A stretch of DNA of 9,202 nt from Bacillota bacterium (lineage in GTDB: Bacteria > Bacillota_E > Sulfobacillia > Sulfobacillales > Sulfobacillaceae): assembly GCA_021802375.1 (NCBI GenBank), contig JAKAAL010000121.1, forward strand, positions 1 to 9,202, given 5' to 3'. How positions within the stretch are numbered: the first letter of the stretch is position 1; every line of letters begins with the position of its first letter. Of the stretch, positions 1 to 6,261 are shown in pieces. Both the position numbers and the translations under genes were made by a program. The notes below the pieces were generated by a model, which saw only the letters and a program-made list of their open reading frames with translations, was not told the DNA's origin and ran no database searches.

Positions 1-213
1 GTGCTGCGGGGAATCGACACTTCGCACTTTCGCGAGGGTGTCGATATTTCACGCGTCATGCAGCTTATCATGTGGGTCATTCAGGGTCTGACGAACAGCG
101 ACACCGAAAAACTGAAGAGGGATCCAGATTACCGATCCCAATACAATATCCGCGCTATGATGGCGGAACTCAGCGATTATGTGGATTTGTTAACCACCGC
201 TTTCTACAAATGA
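1..213 (+). CDS. TetR/AcrR-type regulator, C-terminal fragment
   Basis: The ORF enters from the left edge and ends at a TGA at 211-213, so only the last 70 residues are visible. The DNA-binding HTH lies outside the window. The residues (GIDTSHFREGVDISRVMQLI, then MWVIQGLTNS, ending LLTTAFYK) resemble the ligand-binding/dimerisation C-terminus of TetR-family repressors found next to ABC-2 exporters in Bacilli; this is recognition from memory. The ABC ATPase start follows after only 15-24 bases, so the two are probably cotranscribed, and the regulator would plausibly control the exporter. The first codon shown, GTG, need not be the true start. The family call rests on the C-terminus and context only, without the diagnostic HTH. 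Confidence 0.65.
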   Translation: MLRGIDTSHFREGVDISRVMQLIMWVIQGLTNSDTEKLKRDPDYRSQYNIRAMMAELSDYVDLLTTAFYK

Positions 214-220
214 AGATGCG

Positions 221-226
221 AGGAGG
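221..226 (+). promoter_or_regulatory. Ribosome binding site of the ABC ATPase
   Basis: A perfect AGGAGG lies at 221-226. It is only 2 bases from the GTG at 229, too close, and 11 bases from the in-frame GTG at 238. The second GTG gives a protein beginning VNVIELKNLTKHYG, which fits the usual N-terminus of this ATPase family, so 238 is the preferred start. Confidence 0.6.
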
Positions 227-237
227 TTGTGTCGTCC

Positions 238-1114
238 GTGAACGTGATCGAACTCAAGAATTTGACCAAGCATTATGGCCAGGCGAGGGGCATTGTAGGC
301 GTGAATTTGACGGTGGCCGAAGGCGAGGTTTTCGGTTTCGTCGGTCCGAACGGAGCGGGGAAATCGACGACCATTCGGACGATGCTCGGGCTCATTCATC
401 CCACAAGCGGCACGGCCACCATCTTCGGAAAGAGCTGCAGTGCGTCTCCCGAGATGCGCACGGATGTGGGCTATCTCCGCAGCGAAGTGTTCTACTATGA
501 CGGAATGCGGGTCATGGATCTGCTCCTGTATTCGGCCAGTTTTTATAAGAAGGATTGCATCCGGCGCATACATGAACTGGCGGAGGTTATGGATCTGGAC
601 CTGATGAAAAAAATTGACGACCTGTCGTTCGGCAATAAAAAAAAGTCGGCATTGTGCAGGGACTGTTGCACGAACCTAAGCTGATCATTCTAGACGAACC
701 TACTAGCGGCCTGGACCCATGATGCAGGCGCGATTCTTTGAACTGATTGAGCGGGAGAACAACAAGGGTGCGACGGTGTTCTTCTCATCACACATCCTCA
801 GGGAGGTGCAACGCCTGTGCCATCGGGTGGCCTTTATCAAAGAAGGCACCATTATTCGGCTGGAAAAGGTCAATACGTTACAGGATTATAAGCGCATCAA
901 AGTGGAGGCGAAAAATGCAGTCAGCGACGAGTACTTCCGTATAGACGGCGTTAAGGATCTGCAGGTGGAGAATAACACGGCGACCTTCATCTTCCAAGGC
1001 GACGTCAACCCGGTGATGAGGAAAATCGCGGACTTGGATCTGGCCAACGTGTCGGTGGTCGAACCGGATCTCGAGGAGATCTTCCTGCACTACTATGCAA
1101 AGGAGGGCGGATGA
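238..1114 (+). pseudogene. ABC transporter ATP-binding protein, broken by two frameshifts
   Basis: This is the cytoplasmic nucleotide-binding subunit of an ABC-2 exporter; it would hydrolyse ATP to drive the two permeases downstream. Walker A is GPNGAGKST, encoded near 345-371. The SFGNKKK segment occupies the signature-loop position. The Walker B/D-loop LIILDEPTSGLD is encoded near 681-716, and the H-loop FFSSHIL near 778-800. These motifs are in three successive frames. One base is missing at the A-run near 636-644 (family expectation GNKKKVGIVQGLL), and another near 718, where LDP is followed by an in-frame TGA and the frame resumes at ATGATGCAGG. Restoring both bases gives about 292 residues, normal for the family. 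The gene overlaps the next by ATGA. Either it is a recent pseudogene or the assembly has homopolymer indels. The substrate is unknown. Confidence 0.9.
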
Positions 1115-1907
1115 GCATGAACATATATCTGCACGAACTCCAATCTTTGCGCAAATCGGCCATCATGTGGACTATCGCGATGATTGCCTTGGCTGGGTTG
1201 TACTTTGGGATCTATCCGGGCATCGTCAAGGACGCGTCCGGTTTCACGCAGATTATGGGTTCTTATCCCGCGCGACCCTCGGCGTCTCTCTGGCCAATAT
1301 CACTTCGATGCTAGGTTATTACGTGATGGTCTACATGCTGGTCGCATTATTAGCTGCGATTCAGGCAATGCACTGCGGCGTCTCCATCCTGTCCAAGGAA
1401 TCGCGCGAGCGGACGGCGGACTTTCTGCTCGTCAAGCCCATTTCTCGCTCCGCTATCGTCAACGCGAAAGTGCTCGCGTCCATCACGGTGCTAGTGGCGA
1501 CCAGCGGGGTCTACTACGTGGTCGCGCTCATTCTGGCGGAAATCGTCAAAACGGCCCCGTTCAACGGCACGGTGTTTCTCCTAATCAACCTAACACTGCT
1601 CTTCCTGCAATTCATCTTTCTGGCTATCGGTCTCTTCCTATCCGTCTTATTCAGCAATATCAAGTCCGTGCTGCCTATCTCGCTCGGCCTCGTCTTCGGC
1701 TTCTACATCCTCGGCGCGTTGATTGCTACAGGGAAGAACGGTGCGGACCGTTACCTTTCTCCCTTTCGCTACTTCGACGCGCAGTACATCATCGCGCATA
1801 AGGGCTATGAGACATCCAATCTGTTGCTCGGCGTCGTGATTTTCGTGGTGGGCATCGGGGTGAGTTATATCATCTATGGCAGAAAAGACATCCATGCGGT
1901 GAATTGA
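1111..1907 (+). pseudogene. ABC-2 type permease, first of pair, one frameshift
   Basis: This is the membrane subunit of the exporter, with about six hydrophobic segments. It starts at ATG 1111 (AAGGAGG at 1100-1106, TGA of the ATPase overlapping as ATGA) or at ATG 1117, which gives the family-like MNIYLHELQSLRKS. The first frame runs through an N-terminal helix to GFTQIMGSYP and then stops at 1314. The rest continues in another frame from ATLGVSLANITSMLGYYV to the TGA at 1905-1907. One base therefore appears lost between about 1265 and 1280. Restored length is about 265 residues, almost the same as the second permease. The cytoplasmic motif KESRERTADFLLVKPISR after the second helix is shared with the neighbour and marks the two as paralogues. 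The transported substrate cannot be read from sequence. Confidence 0.88.
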
Positions 1908-1941
1908 GTCGCTCTCGGTACGGGAAGAAGGAGATCAGATA

Positions 1942-2736
1942 ATGAACATCTTCTGGCGGGAAATGACCGCAAACCGCAGGGGCCTGATCATATGGTGCGT
2001 CTGTTTATTTCTGCTGGTCGCCAGCGGGATGGCCAAGTACGCAAGCTACTCGGCGGGTGGACAGAGTGCCCAATTGCTTTCGAGATTGCCACAGTCCATG
2101 AAAGCCCTGTTGGGCTTCGGATCGTTCGATCCGACAACGATAAGCGGCTACTTCGCCATGCTGTTTCTCTACATTGAACTGGCCGTCGCCGTGCATGAGG
2201 CGTTGCTCGGGTCCAGCATCATCGCCAAGGAGGAGCGGGACAAAACGACCGAGTTCCTGATGGTAAAGCCTGTCGCGCGATACGCGATCCTCACGTCCAA
2301 GCTTGCCGCCGCCTTCGTTAATGTCGTGATTCTCAATCTAATTACCTGGGGCTCATCTATGGTCCTAGTGCAGCAGTACAACAAAGGCAACGAGATCTCC
2401 AGCGAGATCGGCCTGTTTATGCGGAGCATGTTCCTGGTGCAGATCATCTTCTTGGTGCTAGGCACCGCAGTGGCCGCCAGCCAACGCAATGCCAAATCGG
2501 CCAGCTCCGTCACCATCGGCATCCTGCTGGTCGGTTATGTGATCTCTCGGATCACCAGCCTGACCGATAGGCTGAACGTTCTTGACGTGTTCTCGCCGTT
2601 CCAATATTTCAGCTATGCCAGAATGGTGAACGGGCAAGGTCTCAACCCGCTTATGACCGTCTTGGTGCTGGTGCTTTTTGGGGTGCTTGTCGTATGGACC
2701 TATCTCTCGTATCAGCGGCGCGACCTGGGGGTTTGA
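1942..2736 (+). CDS. ABC-2 type permease, second of pair
   Basis: An intact 264-residue integral membrane protein. ATG 1942 has AAGGAG at 1928-1933 with 8-base spacing. Hydrophobic segments lie near residues 14-34, 67-89, 121-144, 160-180, 187-203 and 237-256. Between segments 2 and 3 is AKEERDKTTEFLMVKPVAR (residues 95-113), matching the corresponding loop of the upstream permease, so the two probably form a heterodimeric pore energised by the ATPase encoded before them. This layout (TetR, ATPase, two ABC-2 permeases) is common in Bacillota, often for drug, peptide or lipid-active compound export; no substrate is implied here. It is the only undamaged gene of the operon. If the upstream frameshifts are real, this subunit would lack a working ATPase. 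Confidence 0.9.
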   Translation: MNIFWREMTANRRGLIIWCVCLFLLVASGMAKYASYSAGGQSAQLLSRLPQSMKALLGFGSFDPTTISGYFAMLFLYIELAVAVHEALLGSSIIAKEERDKTTEFLMVKPVARYAILTSKLAAAFVNVVILNLITWGSSMVLVQQYNKGNEISSEIGLFMRSMFLVQIIFLVLGTAVAASQRNAKSASSVTIGILLVGYVISRITSLTDRLNVLDVFSPFQYFSYARMVNGQGLNPLMTVLVLVLFGVLVVWTYLSYQRRDLGV

Positions 2737-2752
2737 TTCAGCCCCGCCGAGG

Positions 2753-2786
2753 GTCCCTGCGGTTGACCAGAGCAGGGCCTTTCTCT
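2753..2786 (+). terminator. Possible weak terminator after the exporter operon
   Basis: CCCTGC at 2755-2760 pairs with GCAGGG at 2772-2777 across an 11-base loop, followed by CCTTTCTCT. A second small inverted repeat, GGCCTTT/AAAGGGCC, overlaps just downstream. The position, about 20 bases after the permease stop, is right, but the stem is short and the T-tract poor. The rest of 2737-2973 shows nothing I recognise. Confidence 0.3.
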
Positions 2787-2973
2787 AAAGGGCCACAGCA
2801 GACATCATCCAGCAGCCTGTCAAGGGGGAATGCCTGTGGTTTTTCGGCCCAATCGTACCGATTCGCGGCGCAAACTGTTTAACCAACGAACGAAGGACTC
2901 CCTGCCCCAAAGCGGCGAATCGCTTCCTGAACATACGCCCCCGTTAGCCACCCAGTGTTCTGATGATATTCTA

Positions 2974-3100
2974 TACTGCACACGGGTGAAATTTGACGAT
3001 TTGACGCCAAGACGCTGGGCGTCTCAACACCCGGCTGCATAACGGTTTCCCAACACAATGGCGTGCTCCCACAAACGAAAACTAGGCTCCGCGCGCAGTA
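2974..3100. mobile_element. MITE-like inverted-repeat element, copy 1
   Basis: This 127-bp non-coding element begins TACTGCACACGGG and ends CCGCGCGCAGTA, so its ends are inverted repeats. It is flanked by TA at 2972-2973 and 3101-3102. A TA target duplication with short inverted ends suggests mobilisation by an IS630/Tc1-mariner type transposase, which is inference because no such gene is in the window. It aligns throughout with 6105-6232 at roughly three-quarters identity by eye, sharing blocks such as GTCTCAACACC and GCTGCATAA. It also contains a small internal hairpin (GACGCC/GGCGTC). Confidence 0.75.
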
Positions 3101-3216
3101 TAACAAACTATCGACCGATGCGGGGTATCCCCGACCGCTGTTCGCGTGGTCCGTAGAGAGAAGGGTCACGAGGCCTTCCCTCTACTGGCTTGTTTTGCCT
3201 GCCCACAAGTAGGAAG

Positions 3217-3222
3217 GAGAGA
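3217..3222 (+). promoter_or_regulatory. Ribosome binding site of the recombinase remnant
   Basis: The purine-rich run AGGAAGGAGAGAG just before ATG 3228 supplies a good Shine-Dalgarno sequence. It supports 3228 as the original start of the serine recombinase reading frame. Confidence 0.5.
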
Positions 3223-3227
3223 GCATT

Positions 3228-3752
3228 ATGCGCATCGCCTTCTACCCGCGGGTCAGTACCCGCGACAAAAACCAAAACCCCGAGACCCAATTGCTCCGCC
3301 TCCGGCTGTTTGTCGGCTCCCACCCGGACTAGCAGGTGACCCAAACCCGTGGCAACCAGGTCGGCACCAATGACCTGCTGCATCGGACGGCGTGGAAATC
3401 CCTGCAAGATGAGTCCCTCACCCAGCGCTTTGATACCGTGCTGGTGTTTAAGCTCGACCGGTCGGTCCGGTCGGTCCAGCACACGCATGACACGCTCGCC
3501 ATTTGGGACCCGCTCAACCTCGGATTTCTCAGCGCTCAAGAAGGCTTCGACACCACCACGGCGCTCGGGAGGTTCCTACTCCATCTGATCGCCAGTCCGG
3601 CCGAATTACAGTTTAGACACGGCGAAATCTTTGGCCTCTTTGGAGACGGGTGCTGTCCCGATGAAAGACATTCCTGGATGCGGTTGCCCTGGGAAAACAA
3701 TAATCCTCACGTCGATTACAAGACCCGATTGACTGTATACACCGGAAGCTGA
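3228..3752 (+). pseudogene. Serine recombinase (resolvase/invertase) remnant
   Basis: The frame from ATG 3228 reads MRIAFYPRVSTRDKNQNPET, the N-terminus of serine site-specific recombinases. The nucleophilic serine is in the RVST motif (residue 10); the usual YARVS is here YPRVS. An in-frame TAG at 3330-3332 sits where HPDW is expected, so a tryptophan codon has become a stop. The same frame then continues with NDLLHRTAWKSL, RFDTVLVFKLDRSVRS and FLSAQEGFDTTTALGRFLLH, all conserved catalytic-domain segments. After about 3600 similarity fades (LIASPAELQ and then unrelated residues), and no C-terminal HTH is seen before the TGA at 3750-3752. It is therefore both nonsense-mutated and degraded at its 3' end. 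It was probably the resolvase or transposase of an element now lost; which family is not determinable. Confidence 0.88.
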
Positions 3753-3949
3753 CGGTGTATTTCAGGACTGATAGGGTGCTTTAGATCCTCCAACGTCGTG
3801 AAGTCCATGGCCAATCGATAATAGGCCTCCCCATCGATCTCCTTTTCTAAGTGGTCGTAGTTCATCATAAAGAGCGAGTGATCGGAAGTCCGCGGAACGT
3901 AAAAAACCTCGGTGGAGACACCCTCAAGACTTCGGATAACTCTATTGGA
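3716..3949 (-). CDS. Unrecognised ORF fragment
   Basis: This minus-strand frame is open for 77 codons, from just after a TAG at 3950-3952 to a TAA at 3716-3718. It reads like genuine protein: VSTEVFYVPRTSDHSLFMMN, then YDHLEKEIDGEAYYRLAMDF, then TTLEDLKHPISPEIHRQL. The only ATG codons are the adjacent pair at 3863-3868, which lack a ribosome binding site and would give 50 residues, so this is probably an internal or 3' piece of a larger gene rather than a complete small one. It overlaps the decayed tail of the recombinase frame on the other strand. I do not recognise the family, and it could be a fortuitous open frame. Confidence 0.35.
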   Translation of the reverse strand, partial: SNRVIRSLEGVSTEVFYVPRTSDHSLFMMNYDHLEKEIDGEAYYRLAMDFTTLEDLKHPISPEIHRQLPVYTVNRVL

Positions 3950-4069
3950 CTAAACCGCACTCGACCAACGCCGTCTATGGGCAATCAATCGTGTGAACTC
4001 GTAAGAACAAGCATTACCGAAGTAGGGCCCGATCAGGAATTGCACCGGGTGCTTGAGAGACGTTCGATG

Positions 4070-4895
4070 ACATCCCACCATGCCAATCTCCTTCCATCCA
4101 GTTCCGCCGCCCTCGGTTTGTCCGTGTATCCTACGACCACGCTTGGTGTTAGCATCAGGGCCAACAGTCTGGGCCACCCGGGCACCCGTTTTTTAAATCA
4201 GCGCGAAACGGTTTAGTTCAATAAGTTGTGGTGGTTTCATGTGGCCTCACATAGCCAGTTGACGTGGCGATTCGCCCATCCTAACCGGGGACATCAAGCG
4301 ATGAAGGCCGCCGGGATTCTGCCGAATCGCCCTCCGGACAGCAATACCATGCATGACGGATGACCTGGCTATCGAAAATATCCGAAGACGGACTCGCTTG
4401 GTAATGCGCGTCACGGTCGCGAACTGGAGGATGCGAAAGAACGCAGCCAACAGCACTAGGCGGAGGAGTTACGAAACCTGCTCGATGAAAGGTATGATGC
4501 GACCAAGGCGGCTCGGCAGGCGGTGGACCCAGCCCTCCGAGAGCGTTTGCGAGAGCGCTATGATCCATTGATTCGTCAGGGGCTCGAAGACCACCCCGAG
4601 ACGTTGCCTGCTTCAGGGCACCGATGGCGCCCTGAAGCACAGAAGGACGCGAAACTGACCGGAACGACTTAACCGCGACCGCGAGGCGACGTTACTCTTC
4701 TTCGATGACCTTACGGTTCCTTTTACGAATAATATGGCCGAACGCGACCTGCAGAGGCTCAAAGTCCGTCCGCACAGTTCCGGAACGTTTCAGTCAGACT
4801 AAGGAGCTCAACCGTTGCGATTGGTATACCTCAATAGTCACCAATTTACGACCGACGACTCGGACTAGCGTGATGTCGCATCACGGCCCATTGTG
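4070..4895 (+). pseudogene. IS66-family transposase (TnpC) pseudogene
   Basis: One plus-strand frame, ignoring stops, gives NKLWWFHVASHSQLTWRFAH, PNRGHQAMKAAGILP, NAMHDG-like TMHDG and GNARHGRELEDAKERSQQ, the order and wording of IS66 TnpC. After a frameshift near 4670 follows LLFFDDLTVPFTNNMAERDL with SSGTF, the conserved C-terminal block carrying the catalytic glutamate (codon at 4740). In-frame stops occur at 4214, 4361, 4457 and 4670. The second catalytic aspartate (HDG) is at 4355. The first, expected in DETG, appears as RETV at 4202-4213, so that aspartate has been lost. The stretch 4070-4200 is weakly similar and the 5' limit is uncertain. TnpA and TnpB are absent. The element is long dead. 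Confidence 0.88.
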
Positions 4896-5104
4896 TCGAA
4901 CGATTGTTCTTGATGTCGTTCGCGTTTTCGCTATCATGGATGGTGGAAGGCGGTCCGACCCGATGCTTTGCCGACAGAGAGGCGCTGCGGAGACCCGGCA
5001 GCTACCCGAAATCTCGCGTCGGGAAAGAAGGCGATGCGAATGCATTACACCCTCTGGATTATTCCATGGTTCCTTGTATTCGTGCTACCAAAGAAGCCTA
5101 AAAA

Positions 5105-5193
5105 GTAACCACCTCCAAAGCGGAGATGGTTACATGTTCAAAACCCATCGGCGTCCGGCAGGGTCTCCTTCCGTCACAAGCGGAAGTGCTGCC
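5105..5193 (+). ncRNA. Candidate structured RNA: two hairpins before a terminator
   Basis: Hairpin 1: GTAACCA-C-CTCC (5105-5116) pairs with GGAG-A-TGGTTAC (5122-5133), 11 pairs with one mismatch and a 5-base loop. Hairpin 2: GGCAG (5157-5161) pairs with CTGCC (5189-5193), enclosing CTTCCG/CGGAAG (5168-5173 with 5181-5186). A strong intrinsic terminator begins five bases later. Hairpins closed by a terminator fit a small RNA, a riboswitch or an attenuator leader, but no known riboswitch core is recognisable and no clear gene follows. It may be what remains of a regulated gene that was lost. The strand is set by the terminator. No convincing promoter was found upstream. Confidence 0.4.
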
Positions 5194-5197
5194 AACC

Positions 5198-5236
5198 CTC
5201 CCATCCTGTAACCGCAGGATGGGAGTTTTCTTTCTC
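5198..5236 (+). terminator. Strong rho-independent terminator
   Basis: CTCCCATCCTG (5198-5208) pairs perfectly with CAGGATGGGAG (5215-5225) around a 6-base loop and is followed directly by TTTTCTTTCTC. On the other strand the stem has no T-tract after it, so it terminates rightward transcription. No intact gene precedes it, only the candidate hairpin RNA and the dead IS66 transposase. Confidence 0.88.
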
Positions 5237-5239
5237 TTT

Positions 5240-5879
5240 TGTTATGCCACGCCTGCATCAAAAATGCAAGTGTCAAAGGCACGTTCCGACAAGGTGAAGG
5301 CCCCAAAGAAAACAGGGCCTTAAGCCTAAACCCTCGCTGAATTCGTTCCGGATTAGGCCGACGTAGGCGTGGAACCGTCCTGAGCCTAGTCACGACAGTG
5401 ACCGAACCCAAACCGTATCATGACTCGACCCCAAGTTCCCATACGGACAACATGCCCTGACCATCCCCCGCGCGATCGTGCTCTATACGCGCCAAGATCG
5501 GGGCATCCCGCTGATGAGTGCTGACGGACCCAAGCCGTGATGGGGTAACTCCCGGGGGTCAACCACCGCAACAGGCATTATCCCACTGACTCCCGGTGTC
5601 GGACGGAAATTCTCCTTCCTGGCTATACCCCTCCTCTTTATTAGAATTAGAGACTATTCGCTTACGTGAGGGTTTGCCACTGGGGTTGACTCAGGCCCGA
5701 TCTCTGCGATTTGGCATGGATTGGGTAATCCCTGGGGCCCTGCCAGTCTCCATTCCTCTCCTAACGAGGTGCTATTGTGGAGACGATTCCTCTCCGTGGG
5801 CAAAGACTAAGGTGGGGTGGCGGGCTCGGGGTGTCGACTACCAAAATCCCCAGACCCAGGCGCTATGAAGGGATTGTCG
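5240..5879. other. Stretch without a recognisable gene
   Basis: I find no supportable gene in these 640 bases. Open frames exist (for example 5596-5868 plus) but lack ribosome binding sites and recognisable residues. A 7-bp hairpin AAGGCCC/GGGCCTT with an 11-base loop lies at 5297-5321 and has no T-tract; a small TGCAT/ATGCA hairpin lies at 5254-5268. Given the neighbours, this is most likely decayed mobile or prophage DNA. Confidence 0.5.
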
Positions 5880-6101
5880 TTACCGTGGCTTCATTTCCAC
5901 GTTCTCAAAAAAGGCTATCCTGCAGCGTTGAATCTGTGCTTTAACCTCCAGATCGTGAATCTGCTCAAAAATGGAGAGATCCCCCATGGACGGAACTGAG
6001 GAATCCGAGCCATCAGGAATATCTTGCGCACCCAAGAACCCGTTAAGCCGAGCCTGGGTTATAAGATATTGCCAGAATAGGTAGGCTACGAACGGAACTA
6101 G
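5880..6101 (-). CDS. Unrecognised ORF fragment abutting the CRISPR trailer
   Basis: The minus-strand frame is open for 73 codons plus stop, from a TAG at 6102-6104 to a TAA at 5880-5882. It reads AYLFWQYLITQARLNGFLGA, QDIPDGSDSSVPSMGDLSIF and EQIHDLEVKAQIQRCRIAFF, ending ENVEMKPR. The residue mix is that of a soluble protein. The first residues are encoded by the surviving half of the degenerate CRISPR repeat (6077-6093), so the original protein probably continued differently upstream and was cut at the array boundary near 6076. The internal ATG at 5985-5987 has no ribosome binding site and would give 35 residues. I cannot assign a family. A truncated 3' gene end is likelier than an intact small gene. 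Confidence 0.4.
   Translation of the reverse strand, partial: LVPFVAYLFWQYLITQARLNGFLGAQDIPDGSDSSVPSMGDLSIFEQIHDLEVKAQIQRCRIAFFENVEMKPR
6064..6093 (-). repeat. Degenerate terminal CRISPR repeat
   Basis: The right 17 bases (6077-6093) are identical to the last 17 bases of the array repeat as written on the plus strand, while the left 13 bases do not match. In the inferred minus-strand reading this is a repeat with a destroyed 3' part, the usual state of the leader-distal repeat. It belongs to the array although it is 168 bases from the first perfect repeat, because a mobile element has inserted in the spacer between them. Confidence 0.85.
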
Positions 6102-6104
6102 CTA

Positions 6105-6232
6105 TACTGCACGCGGGTCGAATTTGATGGTTTGATACCAAGGCTGTGCGTGTCTCAACACCTTGCTGCATAATGGTTTTCCACCACTATGGCATTCTTC
6201 CAAAAAACGCAAACTATGACCCGCGAGCAGTA
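6105..6232. mobile_element. MITE-like inverted-repeat element, copy 2, inside a CRISPR spacer
   Basis: This 128-bp element has inverted ends TACTGCACGCGGGTC (6105-6119) and GACCCGCGAGCAGTA (6218-6232), complementary at 14 of 15 positions, and TA duplications at 6103-6104 and 6233-6234. It is homologous along its length to 2974-3100. Removing it with one TA joins 6094-6104 to 6235-6261 and gives a 38-nt spacer, inside the 35-40 range of the array. It therefore inserted into the leader-distal spacer. It encodes no protein. Confidence 0.85.
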
Positions 6233-6261
6233 TACTTTCACACTTCCATCGAAGCGCTTCC

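Noticed and set aside
72..500. Long ORF overlapping the regulator and ATPase in another frame
   Set aside because: It is arginine- and histidine-rich, a typical shadow of the real coding frames, which carry recognisable motifs.
2879..3169. Minus-strand 96-codon ORF over the first MITE-like element
   Set aside because: Its residues are unremarkable and it crosses a non-coding mobile element from end to end, so it is most likely accidental.
5158..5175. Cobalamin-riboswitch B12-box-like string (AGGAGACCCTGCC) on the minus strand
   Set aside because: The other conserved B12 elements are absent, and the strong terminator belongs to the opposite strand.
5174..5203. Resemblance to SRP RNA (CGGAAG...GCTGCCAA) or SAM-IV riboswitch (GCCAACCCTCC)
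   Set aside because: The GGAA tetraloop arrangement of SRP RNA and the pseudoknot partners of SAM-IV are missing; the matches are short.
5130..5411. Minus-strand ORF of 93 codons across the terminator
   Set aside because: It runs antisense through the hairpins and terminator, so its openness is likely a by-product of structured GC-rich sequence. There is no start signal or known family.
5596..5868. Open plus-strand frame of 90 codons beginning MSDGNSPSWL
   Set aside because: There is no ribosome binding site, no recognisable motif and no fit with neighbours. A faint resemblance of the GDDSSPWAKTK segment to a DDE transposase block could not be supported.
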